Source of the DNA: CAWEYO01 sp963813315
Lineage (GTDB): Bacteria > Pseudomonadota > Alphaproteobacteria > Rhizobiales > Rhizobiaceae
Direction of reading: 5' to 3'
Assembly (NCBI GenBank): GCA_963813315.1
Contig: CAWEYO010000005.1
Coordinates: forward strand, 1-64,000
Length of the DNA stretch: 64,000 nt
In this document: one piece after another, positions 19,393-28,816 of the stretch
Layout of the letters: each line of letters opens with the position of its first letter
Numbering within the stretch: position 1 is the first letter of the stretch
Notes under the pieces: model-generated
Told to the model about the DNA's origin: nothing
The model's database searches: none
Seen by the model: only the letters and a program-made list of their open reading frames with translations
Program-made: the position numbers and the translations under genes

Positions 19393-19975
19393 TTAAGACC
19401 CGCGGTTTCGCGGCTTTAGCGAGCGGAGCAGTGCCAAGGGGTCCATCCCGCTGGGGATGAGCTTGCCCGCCACCATCTTGGTGATCCGGCTGATGTCGCG
19501 TACATGATTGAAGCGGGTTTGCTGCCAGTGATTGTCCGGGTAGTGGACGACGATCGGCACATAGGACACGCCGTAGCCAGCGCGCACCGTGTTGATGAGG
19601 AACTCGCTCTCGAAGACGAAACCGTGCTTGGGACTGTTGCCGGCGGCGACAAATTCCAGGATCTTTCGCGGGTAGAGCCGGAATCCGGATTGGGTATCTT
19701 CCAGATACACGCCGCTGGCCCAGGAAATCCAAAAATTGGCGACCCGGTTCGAGCAATATCGAACGATGGGAATAGCCTTCTTGTTCCAGAGGCGGGAGCC
19801 GACGATCACATGCCCCGGCTTGGCGCCGTGCGCCTCAAGGAACAGCGGAATTTCCTCCGGCCGGTGCTGACTGTCGCCATCCAGCGTGATCACCGCGTCC
19901 GCGCCCTTGGCCAAGGCCTCCGCAAAGCCTTTCGCGAGAGCGCTGGCTTTGCCGAGATGCGTCGTCCAGGTTCAT
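19393..19975 (-). pseudogene. Family 2 glycosyltransferase, 5'-truncated
   Basis: The frame reads upstream to about 19970 as LGKASALAKGFAEALAKGAD, AVITLDGDSQHRPEEI (D-x-D-type metal site), VIVGSRLWNKKAIPIVRY, DTQSGFRLYPRKILE and the family's usual end. The first 50-60 residues, including the nucleotide-binding start, are missing. The break lies just before the terminase remnant ending at 20075. A homologue is at 26091-26850. It would have transferred a sugar or lipid-sugar to the polyene. Confidence 0.75.
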
Positions 19976-20074
19976 GGCTTTGGACCCATCGCCGCGGCGA
20001 TGCGTCTTGCGATAGCGTCGCTAGCAGCCCGCAAAGGGTCGGCAGCCAGGCTTGCGGAGTCCGGCGTCTAAGGG

Positions 20075-21503
20075 TCAATCTCTAAGATCATTGAGCCTGA
20101 ATGCATTTGCTACGAGCCATGGCGAGCGCGCATTTTCGATTTCGGCTTGCTGTTCTCGGGTGCGATACGGACGGCTCATGACGAGATACCGGCAGCTGTC
20201 GACCGCGTGGTCCTCGAGGTCGGTATCCAGATCTTCAGGATGCGTCGGATCATGCAGCATCATCGGAAGGGTGCGGATCAGTTCACGACAGGTCAAGAAA
20301 ACGACGAGCATCGGGTTGCCGTCCTCGTCGCCCTTGAGGCGCGAGCGCAGTTCCGACCAGCCGCCCATCTTCTTGGGGATTGAGACACGGCTGTTGTCGG
20401 CCCGCCGAAAGACTGCGCCATTGCGCATCAAGGTCTCGGCAATGCTGGGTCCGCTGATGACCGCGAATGCCGCCGGATCCAGAACGCCGAAGGTGACGTC
20501 CTCTCGCCTGCCGGTGTTCGCGTCAGTCTCGCGCCTGACGATCTCGCGGGCGACTTCCTCGGCCGGCAGCTTCACGCCGACGTTCGGCTTGCCGGGCTGC
20601 ATGCCGTAGTATTCGCGGTAGATGATCAGCGCCCCGCGCGGCAAGGTTTTGCCATCATGCGGGAAGGTGTCCTGGACGACCGCCGCCCAATGAAACGCGA
20701 ACGGCCTCGCGCTGCCCCAGTCGCCACTGCGGATGCGGGTCCAGTGCGACGGGATTTCGAACGGCTCGATGACGTGTTTCGCCCGGCTCCATTCGGTGAA
20801 GAACTGCCCTTCGAGCCCGGCATCCCAGTCGCCCTCGATCCACATGCGCTGCAGCTCGGGACTGCCGGAGGCGCAGGCGGTTGATGTAGTTCGGGTCGGC
20901 CGCCAGGAGATGCGGATTGTCGATTATCTTGGAGGGGATGAAACAGCGCGTCAGGCCGGTGTCGGGATCGCGGACGATCCTGTCGGGGCCGTTGTCGACG
21001 AAATAGGACTTCAGCGCGAAATGCGACGGACCGCCGGGATTGGCGGTCATCCGCATCTGGCACTTCACCCCTGCGGCCGAGCGCAGCGTTGCCATCAGCT
21101 TCCACATCGGATCGAGCGACGGAAACTGCCGGACCTCCTCGATATAGACGCGGGTCAGGCTGAAGCCCTGATAGGCCATCGCATCCTTCTCACTCTCGAG
21201 ATAGGCGAACCACAGCCGGGCACCGTTGGCGAACTGGAAGTAGCTGCCATGCTCCTTCCAGTCGGCGGCGTTGCCATAGATGTTCATCGCCGCCAGCTGG
21301 GTTTCCTTGAGATCGGTGCGCTGACGGCGGACCATTAGACCGAGCGCGTTCGGTCCGTGCTCGATGGCGTGGTACCAGAAGTCAAGCAGCGCGCCGACGG
21401 TCTTGGCACCGCCCCGCGCGCCGCCGAACAGGATGATGTCGGCCGGGCAGGTGATGAAGTCCCACTGCCGCTTGGTGGGGACAATGCGGATCTCGACCGG
21501 CAT
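20075..21503 (-). pseudogene. Phage terminase large subunit, one frameshift
   Basis: From ATG 21503: MPVEIRIVPTKRQWDFITCP, Walker A FGGARGGAKTVGALL (residues of about 27-41), then VYIEEVRQFPSLDPMW (Walker B region). Near 20875 the frame shifts (RLRL to SPELQRMWIEGDWDAG), apparently by loss of two bases from CGCGCC. The nuclease half is then continuous (SGDWGSARPFAFHWAAVVQD; EDHAVDSCRYLVMSRP). The enzyme would power DNA packaging and cut concatemers. It overlaps the small-subunit gene, the usual order. It ends next to the truncated glycosyltransferase. Confidence 0.85.
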
Positions 21504-21504
21504 G

Positions 21505-21939
21505 TTACGGCCTCCGCACTTGCTGCTCCCATTCCACCTCGGACAGGATCAGGCCCTTCTCCATGTCCGGTCCCGGTGCCGGTCGGTGGACCACGGCCTC
21601 GATCTGCTGGCGATCGGTGACGAAGCCGAGGATCTTGGCCGCGCCCATCACTGCAGCCACACCGGCTGCCGTCTGTCCGTTCTCGATTGCAAGATCGCGC
21701 AGTTGATCCAGGTCGGCGATGAGGGTGTCGACGGTTTTCGTATGCCGTTTGGCGGCCAGTTGCTGCAACTTCGAAATGCGGGCAGCAACGTTAGGATTTG
21801 TCAGGAGTTCCGAAGCACCTGCCCTGGCTGTCGCCTCTGTCTTTCCGGTATAGCCGGCCGCCTTATAGGCGGCAGTAGCGTTCATACCTTGGGCGACAAG
21901 GTTCTGGGCGAAGCGTTCCTGTTTGGTGTTCAGAGGCAT
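21505..21939 (-). CDS. Phage terminase small subunit (terminase_2 type)
   Basis: Intact, 144 residues: MPLNTKQERFAQNLVAQGMN, ATAAYKAAGYTGKTEATARA, ELLTNPNVAARISKLQQ. This is the helix-turn-helix region of TerS proteins that bind the packaging site. It sits directly upstream of the large subunit, which marks a phage packaging module independent of the P27-type protein at 12700-13149. Confidence 0.85.
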   Translation of the reverse strand: MPLNTKQERFAQNLVAQGMNATAAYKAAGYTGKTEATARAGASELLTNPNVAARISKLQQLAAKRHTKTVDTLIADLDQLRDLAIENGQTAAGVAAVMGAAKILGFVTDRQQIEAVVHRPAPGPDMEKGLILSEVEWEQQVRRP

Positions 21940-22067
21940 AGTGGTAATATAATACCGTAGAGAAGAGGCGTCTACGGTAGCTGCCTTGCCATTCGGTGAA
22001 GGACTGGCCTGCTTTTCCCGACTCCGCCCTTGCCCTTTAGTACCTCAAGCGACACTCCGCTGGTTCA

Positions 22068-22640
22068 CTAAGACAATGCGACGCTCGTTGCCAAATACCC
22101 TGCGAAGCCAAATAGCGCCAACGAGCCGATCCTCGGCAAGATTCGAGCGCGTGGTCCGGCCAGGACGCCAAGTGTACGTCCTGCGATGAACCAGCAGCCG
22201 CCCACCGCGAGAACCAAAAGCGCAAACCCTGCGAAGAAACCGAAAAGCATCGCATGTCGGTGAGGAATGATTGCGATCGCGAAAATCAGCCCCTTGGGAT
22301 TGAGGAAAGTCGTGAGAAAGACGATACGGGCGCTAATGTGATCAGGCGCCCCTTCTGTTGGAGAATGGGTATGCCAGAGTTTGATCGCGGTATACAAGAG
22401 AAAGGCAACGATGCACCCTTTTAGGACGATTCCAATCCACGGATAGGTGTTGATTAAGGGCAAAAGTGCGAGCCGCGCTAGCATGATGATGGCGAGGTAC
22501 CCGCATAGCTCGGCCAGCATGAAAAGCCACGGACTCTCGCTACGGTTGACTGCCCCGGCCGTGGCCATGACTGTGTTCGTTGGTCCAGGTGTTGCAAGAA
22601 GTAAAAGAGCAGCAAGTGTGAACTGGATTGGATCGGACAT
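22068..22640 (-). CDS. LysE/RhtB-family amino acid exporter
   Basis: 190 residues, intact. The family signature TPGPTNTVMATAGA is at residues of about 17-30, followed by five or six hydrophobic segments (MLAELCGYLAIIMLARLALL; VFLTTFLNPKGLIFAIAIIP; FAGFALLVLAVGGCWFIAGR). These inner-membrane proteins export amino acids or related solutes. It sits between phage terminase genes and the aryl polyene locus on the minus strand. No link to polyene synthesis is evident. It may be phage or island cargo. Confidence 0.8.
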   Translation of the reverse strand: MSDPIQFTLAALLLLATPGPTNTVMATAGAVNRSESPWLFMLAELCGYLAIIMLARLALLPLINTYPWIGIVLKGCIVAFLLYTAIKLWHTHSPTEGAPDHISARIVFLTTFLNPKGLIFAIAIIPHRHAMLFGFFAGFALLVLAVGGCWFIAGRTLGVLAGPRARILPRIGSLALFGFAGYLATSVALS

Positions 22641-23575
22641 TGACTAGACCTAGCGTTACCGCGACCGAGATGCGGGCGATGCGGCCCTTCGGCAGTCGAT
22701 CACACAGTACATTCGGTAAGGCATCGATGAACTGCTGCATCTCTTAGAGATCAGGCGAGAGCTCGATGTCCTGAAAAATGTTGTACTTATGCCTCGACTT
22801 CGGCCATCGGCTCGACCGTGCACTCCTGTACGCTGACGCAGACGAGTGCCGGCGCACTGTTGAGCAGCGACGACTTACCATCAGAGGTCGTTCGCCAACC
22901 TCCGCGGCCGGGGATGTTATGTCAACCGGATAGCAATCAGACAGCAAGGCAATGAGATCGCTATCGTTAGCGTTTCCACTTGCCATCACTGGTCCCCAAC
23001 CAAATTTGAGTCAATCACCTAGTTCGCCTATGCGAGTGCGTCCATTTGTGAGGCGCTTGGTTCGCCACTAGGCAGCATGACCGCAGAGCGCCGACCAGCT
23101 TGCTAGAAAAGACTGCTAGGCTGGAAGGTTACCTATCCGCTATTGAGCCACCCATACTCCCGCGATTACGTGACTTCCGAGCGTCGAGAAGCGACCGCTG
23201 AATGCTCTAGCTCCGCGGAGTGACGGGCTGCTCGGCTACAGGCAACGTTCGGCCGTCCGGCGGTTCCGGTTTTCGACCGAGCCGCCGTTATCCAATCCAC
23301 AATACCTGCCCAGTCCTCAGAAGTTCGTACGCGACCTCTATGATCGCCGCCTGACAGTTTTGCCGTTGCGGATTGCCATCCGCAAGATCGCATGCCCTAG
23401 GGCGAGCAGCATGGCCTCGCGCGACAATCGCTCAAGCGAAGGTTCGCTGTCGTATGTAAGCCTGTGGGCTCGGCACGGGAGACCGGTTTGATGTGGGCGA
23501 ACATGCTGCGGGCGTTCCAAGTTGGAAATGCTCTTATGAGCGACGGGGAGCCATCGAGTACGCAGATCTAATCCG
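22641..23575. other. Long stretch without a recognisable gene
   Basis: Several short frames on both strands lack family motifs. A minus-strand frame ending at 22744 and starting 22989 (MMASGNANDSDLIALLSDCY) is the most protein-like, at 81 codons. I see no repeats or RNA genes. This gap separates the phage module from the start of the second aryl-polyene locus. Confidence 0.4.
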
Positions 23576-24334
23576 TCATTGGACTGCCGTTTTGAACGCA
23601 CGGTATTCCGAGAACATACCCAAAATGACGAGGTGGTTGGCATCGGTCAAACCGGCCGAAGACAAGGTGCGCAACACGTCCGCCGGCGGAGCGCAGGCCT
23701 CGATGCTATCCCAGTAATAACGCCACAGCACCGACGTATCGCCGTTGCGCACGATGAGCCGCGCCAGCGCCGGCACCACGCCGCGAAGATAGATTTTCAA
23801 AAAAGCCTTCTGCACGGTGCTTTCAGGACTAGTTATTTCCAGGATGCACAGCCGTCCGCCCGGCTTTAGGACGCGGCGGAATTCGACGAATGCTCGCGAC
23901 AGGTCGCCGATGTGGCGCAGTGCGTAGCCCATACTCAAGAAGTCGAAACTATTGTCCGGGAAGGGTATGCTCTCGGCGCTGCCCTCGATTAATTTGACGC
24001 TGACTGGCACCTGAGCGTTTCGCAGCATGCCCGGGCTCGGATCGACCCCCGTCACGGCACCGATGCTACCGACGATAGCCGCTGCCTGAGCCGCCACCAG
24101 TCCCGTTCCGGCGCCGACGTCGACCACATTCATCCCCGACTTGAGGCCGGCGCGCAGCAAAGCCTGGCGGCGATACCAAGGGCCGGTGCCAAGGCCGAGG
24201 ATTTTCTCAATGAGGTTGTAGTCCGGCGCCGTGCTGTCAAACATCTGCCGCAGCCAGGCGGGCCGCTCTTGTTCGGTGCGATAATAATCCGTTAGAGGCA
24301 CGTGCGGAGCGCGAACGACATCGTCTTCGGACAT
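23576..24334 (-). CDS. UbiE/MenG-like SAM-dependent methyltransferase
   Basis: ATG 24334 is chosen because GAGGGAAG lies just upstream; product about 252 residues. Residues 24-60 resemble UbiE (WLRQMFDSTAPDYNLIEKIL), and the SAM motif is NVVDVGAGTGLVAAQAAAIV. SAESIPFPDNSFDFLSMGYA and LRHIGDLSRAFVEFRRVLKP are also characteristic. It is divergent from the FAD oxidoreductase gene at 24491. In polyene clusters such enzymes methylate the aryl head. A quinone role elsewhere cannot be excluded. Confidence 0.75.
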   Translation of the reverse strand: MSEDDVVRAPHVPLTDYYRTEQERPAWLRQMFDSTAPDYNLIEKILGLGTGPWYRRQALLRAGLKSGMNVVDVGAGTGLVAAQAAAIVGSIGAVTGVDPSPGMLRNAQVPVSVKLIEGSAESIPFPDNSFDFLSMGYALRHIGDLSRAFVEFRRVLKPGGRLCILEITSPESTVQKAFLKIYLRGVVPALARLIVRNGDTSVLWRYYWDSIEACAPPADVLRTLSSAGLTDANHLVILGMFSEYRAFKTAVQ

Positions 24335-24490
24335 TATCTTCCCTCGGGCCAAATCAACCATCCCACACATCATCGAACGTTGGAAATCAATAGCGGCGCG
24401 ATCCTGGCAGAAATTTGCGCTTATGCACTACCCCCGGTCGTAAAAAACTTGTTAGATGACTGGCTCGTAAAGGCAAGGTCGGAAACATCG

Positions 24491-25241
24491 ATGGTGAACA
24501 CGAGCGCGCCCGAAAGCGCTAAGGAATGTGATGTCCTGGTAATTGGCGGCGGCCCTGCCGGCTCGACTGCCGCCACTGTATTGGCGCAGCGGGGCCACCG
24601 CGTCACGGTCCTGGAAAAGACCCACCACCCCCGCTTCCACATCGGCGAATTGCTGCTGCCTGCCAACCTGCCACTGTTCGAAGCGCTCGGCGTCGCCGAA
24701 ACGCAACATCGGTATGGTGAAGTGGGCCGCCGAATTCGAATCGCCGTCGATGCCCTATTCGTATCAAGTGCAACGCGCGGAGTTCGACGAAATCCTGTTC
24801 CGCAACGCGGCGCGCAAGGGCGCAAATACGATCGAAGGCTGCCGCGTCAACGATGTTACCTTCCTGCCCAATGAAGAAGGTGTCGTCGCCCGCGCCATAT
24901 TCGATGACGGCACCGAGCAAACCTGGCGCGCCCGCTTTCTGCTTGATGCCTCCGGCCGCGACACCTTCCTGGGGACGCGTCTCAAGATGAAGTTGCGCGT
25001 GTCCGGCCCCACCATGCGATCAATGTTCATGGCGCCACGAAATTTCCTTTCGACCAAAAGGGCCGTTTTGTCGGTGCTGGCGGGCGACGTGTTCGGCGGC
25101 TCGCCGATCGGGCCGTCGCTGCTCGTATTCAAGGCTCTGTACTATATCACCGCGTTGCTCAACTTGCCGCGCACCATCAGCGGGTGGCGTACTCGTAAGA
25201 TTAACATCCGCGACGTTAAGATTGATGGGCTGACCAGTTGA
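24491..25241 (+). pseudogene. FAD-dependent oxidoreductase with a large internal deletion
   Basis: Starts MVNTSAPESAKECDVLVIGG with the dinucleotide motif GGGPAGSTAATVLAQRG. A shift in an AAA run near 24700 moves the frame to RNIGMVKWAAEFESPSMPYS and DEILFRNAARKGANTIEGC, and ASGRDTFLGTRLKMKL follows. At about 25000 the sequence jumps directly to RVSGPTMRSMFMAPRNFL, which matches the last quarter of the intact paralogue (RFTSPGMKRLITTEGNPFRL). About 190 residues are missing, including the second FAD contact. As written it cannot bind FAD normally. Confidence 0.8.
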
Positions 25242-25266
25242 AAGGCGAGCACTTAGGCACGAAGTC

Positions 25267-26094
25267 ATGCCAATCTCGACGGGTAGGTCCATAACGCCCG
25301 CAGTTTCGGCTGCGCGACGTTTCCTACTGCAAAGCTATGACTATCTGATCTGCGTAGTCGCCGCTGGGATGTTCGCTGCTAGTTTTCTTGCGTGGTCGAT
25401 TCTCGCGGTGCCGATACGCCTATTTTTGCCGGCCCGTGCGGCGCGTTCTTTCGGTCGCTCGGCCAACATGTACTGCTTTCGCACTTTGCTGGCCTTAGTG
25501 TCGCGGAGTCGTCGAGTCCATTTCGACCTTAACGAACTGGATGCGCTCCGCGACGACGGTCCGCTGATCATCGCCGCCAATCATCCGTCCCTGTGGGACG
25601 TGGTGATGATAATATCGAGGATCCCCGATGTCGCCTGTATCATTAAGGCCGAAGCCGCCAACAACATGTTCTTGGGCGGCGGCGCCAAGCTCGCCGGTTT
25701 CGTCTCCAATGAATCCACTCACAAGATGATCCGACGCGCCATCGAGGAATTGAGGAGCGGCAGCATGCTGCTCATGTTTCCGGAAGGCACTCGCACAGTG
25801 CGTCAACCGATCAACCGCTTGACCGCCAGCATTGGCATCATTGCGCGCCAAGCCGAAGTCCCGGTACAAACCGTATTCATCGAAACAGAGTTGGCGTTTC
25901 TGACGAAACACTGGCCGCTGTTGAAGCCACCAATCTTGCCGATATCCTATCGTATTCGTCTCGGCAAACGGTTTCTGCCACCGACCAACGCTCGGCTATT
26001 TGTCTCCGAGTTGGAAAAGTATTTTGTCAACGAACTCGGCGGCCGGGTACGCGCCGTGCAGCCCTCGCAAGAAGGACACTCGGCGCACCAATGA
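25267..26094 (+). CDS. PlsC-type acyltransferase
   Basis: Intact, 275 residues. Two hydrophobic segments at residues of about 25-60 precede the acyltransferase motifs: NHPSLWDV (H-x4-D) at about 107-114 and FPEGTRTV at about 175-182. It would move an acyl group to a lipid or glycerol acceptor at the inner membrane. It overlaps the glycosyltransferase by four bases (ATGA), so the two are coupled. Such pairs anchor aryl polyenes to lipid in the outer membrane. Confidence 0.85.
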   Translation: MPISTGRSITPAVSAARRFLLQSYDYLICVVAAGMFAASFLAWSILAVPIRLFLPARAARSFGRSANMYCFRTLLALVSRSRRVHFDLNELDALRDDGPLIIAANHPSLWDVVMIISRIPDVACIIKAEAANNMFLGGGAKLAGFVSNESTHKMIRRAIEELRSGSMLLMFPEGTRTVRQPINRLTASIGIIARQAEVPVQTVFIETELAFLTKHWPLLKPPILPISYRIRLGKRFLPPTNARLFVSELEKYFVNELGGRVRAVQPSQEGHSAHQ

Positions 26095-26850
26095 CATCGC
26101 CTTCCGCGACCCACCTGATCCTTATCCCAAGTTACAATCCCGGCTCCAAGGTGGTGGAGACCGTGCATGCCGCGCGCGCACATTGGAACCCGGTCTGGGT
26201 CGTTACCGACGGCAGCACCGACGGCACCCCAGACTTGTTGCAAACGTTGGCAGTTGAAGACTCCGGCCTCAACGTCATCAAGCTGCCGGCCAATGCCGGC
26301 AAAGGCGCAGCGGTGTTGCATGGCCTCGACCGGGCGGCGGCCGCGGGCTTCACGCATGCGCTGATCATGGATTTCGGACGGTCAGCATCCGGCCGAATTA
26401 ATCGGCGCCTTCATGTCGGAATCGATGCGCCATCCCAACAGCATGATTCTCGGTATGCCGGTGTTCGACGCCAGCGCGCCCAGTCTGCGTGTTAAAGGCC
26501 GCAAGGTCTCAAACTGGTGGGCAAACCTCGAGACGCTGTGGTCCGGCATCGGTGATTCTCTGTTCGGCTTTCGCGTCTATCCGATCGACGCTTTGCGCGC
26601 GGTTATGCATCGGCAGATCTGGATGCGGCGCTTCGACTTCGATGCCGAGGCCGTGGTGCGGCTGTGCTGGCGCGGTGTCAAGCCGATTAGTATACCGGCG
26701 CCCGTGCTGTACTTCACCGCGGCACAAGGCGGCGTGTCGCATTTCCGCTACGGCCGGGACAACGTGCTGCTGACCTGGATGCACGCGAGGTTGTTTTTCG
26801 GCTTCATCTTGCGCTTGCCGATCCTGGTGCTGCGCAAAATGCGCGGGTAA
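26091..26850 (+). pseudogene. Family 2 glycosyltransferase (one-base frameshift)
   Basis: Starts MTSPSATHLILIPSYNPGSK, VWVVTDGSTDGTPDL, LPANAGKGAAVLHGLDRA. The frame breaks at ALIMDF near 26373. Removing one T from GATTTCGGAC restores ALIMDSDGQHPAELIGAFMS, the metal-binding D-x-D region, and the rest is continuous (SIPAPVLYFTAAQGGVSHFR) to 26850. Corrected length is about 252 residues with a hydrophobic C-terminal helix. It is convergent with the ketoreductase gene. The frameshift may be a sequencing error, in which case the gene is intact. Confidence 0.8.
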
Positions 26851-26858
26851 CACAGTGG

Positions 26859-27578
26859 TCAGATTAGGCCGCCATTGATGGAGATGATTTGCCCGGTGAT
26901 ATAGGCGGCCCGCGGTGACGCCAGAAAACTGACTAAGTCGGCCACCTCTTCCGGCTTGCCGGCGCGCTTCGCCGGCACCAAGCGTTCGATGGCGCTTTTG
27001 TCGAAGACGCCGGCGCTCATGTCGCTTTCGATGATGCCGGGCGCAATCGCATTTACGGTGATGCCGCGGCTTGCGATCTCCAAGGCCAAAGACTTGGTCG
27101 CCGCATTGAGCGCGCCTTTGGCGGCGGAATAATTGACTTGGCCGCGGTTGCCGGTAAGCGCCGCGACCGACGACATGTTAATGATGCGACCCCAGCGGCT
27201 GCGGATCATGGGCATAATCAGCGCCTGGGTGACGTGATAGAAGCCGTTCAACGACACGTCGATGACGCGACGCCATTGGTCCGCCTGCATGCCAAGGAAA
27301 ACGGCGTCGTCATGAATGCCGGCATTGTTTATCAGAATTTGAATGGGCTCGTCGGCAACCAACGGCTCCAGCACTGCCGCGACCGCACCTGCGTCGGTGA
27401 CGTCGAACACCAGGACCTGGGCGCTACCGCCCGCCATGGCAACGGCGGCTGCTACCTTCTGCGCAGCGTCCGGCCGGCTGTTGGCATGGATCAGAACCTG
27501 ATGGCCGTCGGCTGCCAGAGTCAGGCAGACGGCCGCGCCGATGGCGCCGCTGCCGCCGGTGACAAGCGCACGTTTCAT
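26859..27578 (-). CDS. 3-oxoacyl-ACP reductase (FabG-type) of aryl polyene synthesis
   Basis: Intact, 239 residues. NADP-binding motif VTGGSGAIGAAVCLTL at residues 6-21, NNAGIHDDAVFLGM, and the catalytic Ser-Tyr-Lys set in NMSSVAALTGNRGQVNYSAAKGAL. The end ITGQIISINGGLI is typical. It would reduce the beta-keto group each elongation cycle. It is the last gene of the operon and overlaps the dehydratase by four bases. In known aryl polyene clusters a second ketosynthase often follows the reductase. None follows here. Confidence 0.9.
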   Translation of the reverse strand: MKRALVTGGSGAIGAAVCLTLAADGHQVLIHANSRPDAAQKVAAAVAMAGGSAQVLVFDVTDAGAVAAVLEPLVADEPIQILINNAGIHDDAVFLGMQADQWRRVIDVSLNGFYHVTQALIMPMIRSRWGRIINMSSVAALTGNRGQVNYSAAKGALNAATKSLALEIASRGITVNAIAPGIIESDMSAGVFDKSAIERLVPAKRAGKPEEVADLVSFLASPRAAYITGQIISINGGLI

Positions 27579-28024
27579 GACTTCGTCTCAAGCATGCTGG
27601 CATCCAAGACCACCGCGGCCCGACCTTCGAGCAAGGCCCGGACGCCGGCCCGCACAGCGAAATCATATAACACGACGTTGCCGTCCGGGCTGACCAGTTC
27701 GGCCTCGACCGTCAGGTCTTCCGCTATATCGTCGAGCCGGCCAACATACAGCGTCGCGTTCCGAATACTGGCCAGAAAGCCCGAGCGCCGCGGGTCGTCC
27801 CCGAGCGCCAACAGCGCGCCATGCACCGCCATTGCCTGGACAGCATATTCGAAGCCGCAGGCAGAGGCTAGGCGGTCATGGGCGCGAAGTGGATTGTCCG
27901 CAGCACGATGGCTGCTAGCGAAGCAACGTATCCGCTGCGCATCCCAGCTATGGACGCGATCGAGCAGGCACATCATGCCCTGATGCGGGATGCGGGCCGT
28001 TATCCAGGCACGATCTAGCGGCAT
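27575..28024 (-). CDS. Hotdog-fold 3-hydroxyacyl-ACP dehydratase (ApeP-like)
   Basis: The start at 28024 (MPLDRAWITARIPHQGMMCL) is chosen because it overlaps the previous stop, the operon's pattern; 149 residues. IPHQGMMCLLDRV is the hotdog signature loop seen in aryl polyene dehydratases. SGFLASIRNATLYVGRLDDI and VLYDFAVRAGVRALLEGRAA complete the fold. It would remove water to create each trans double bond. Coupled by overlap to both neighbours. Confidence 0.8.
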   Translation of the reverse strand: MPLDRAWITARIPHQGMMCLLDRVHSWDAQRIRCFASSHRAADNPLRAHDRLASACGFEYAVQAMAVHGALLALGDDPRRSGFLASIRNATLYVGRLDDIAEDLTVEAELVSPDGNVVLYDFAVRAGVRALLEGRAAVVLDASMLETKS

Positions 28025-28815
28025 GGCGACAGACTTACCGAAAGCCGGATGTTCTCGAGATAGTCGAGCACCAGCGAAGCGGCTTTGCATTGGGCCAAGG
28101 CCGAAAGCAGCGGTAGCGCGCGCGCGGATGGAGCTGTAAGTCGTAATTCCTCCAGCGCAGGATCGGCCATCCGGTCGGCCAAATCTTGGGTCAAGGCAAT
28201 GCCGATCTTGGCTAAGGATCGCCCGCTACGCGCTTTGCACAATACCAGCGCGATACCGAATTCTTCCGAGATACTCCTAACGCTGTGCAACGGCTCCGGA
28301 TACGGCGTGTCATAGGCTAGTAACATCACCGCGGCGTCATCAACGACCGAATGCGTGATAGCCTCAAGCAATCCGGCACCGAAGCTAGCTTCATCGGCGC
28401 ATAGCACGGACGATGGCGCCATTGCGCCGGTGGCAATGCTCCAGAAACCGGATGCGGCGTTATGAACCGACATATGAAACTGTGTCGGTGAAATCCGTCG
28501 GTCGTCGGAGGCCAGCACTTCGCAAATGTCATGGATGACCTTTCCGTTGCCGCTGGAAGCAGAAAACACCGTTGGCAAAGTCTTGACGTCGACAGCCGCC
28601 GCGGCAGCGGCATCAAACCCAACCGCAAGCGTCAGCTTGACGACCGGGCCGCAGCGCCGCCGCTCGGCCGGCGGCAGCACCGTCGGCGAAGGCAGCACCG
28701 TCGGCTGGTACTGATACGCCGTGTGACCGGTCAGAATGTCGCGCGCCGACGACCAATCATTGATCCCCGGGCCGATGATGCCGACGCCGTCGATGTAGGC
28801 CTCGAGAGGTTTCAT
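28015..28815 (-). CDS. Ketosynthase-like partner protein (N-terminal thiolase domain; ApeC-like)
   Basis: The start at 28815 (MKPLEAYIDGVGIIGPGIND) lies two bases after the upstream stop; 266 residues. It has the first half of a ketosynthase fold (SSGNGKVIHDICEVL; HNAASGFWSIATGAMAPSSVLCADEASFGAGLLEA) but no active-site Cys in the usual motif and no His pair. In aryl polyene systems proteins of this type pair with the true ketosynthase and may control chain length. It lies directly downstream of the ketosynthase. Confidence 0.8.
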   Translation of the reverse strand: MKPLEAYIDGVGIIGPGINDWSSARDILTGHTAYQYQPTVLPSPTVLPPAERRRCGPVVKLTLAVGFDAAAAAAVDVKTLPTVFSASSGNGKVIHDICEVLASDDRRISPTQFHMSVHNAASGFWSIATGAMAPSSVLCADEASFGAGLLEAITHSVVDDAAVMLLAYDTPYPEPLHSVRSISEEFGIALVLCKARSGRSLAKIGIALTQDLADRMADPALEELRLTAPSARALPLLSALAQCKAASLVLDYLENIRLSVSLSPCR

Positions 28816-28816
28816 C

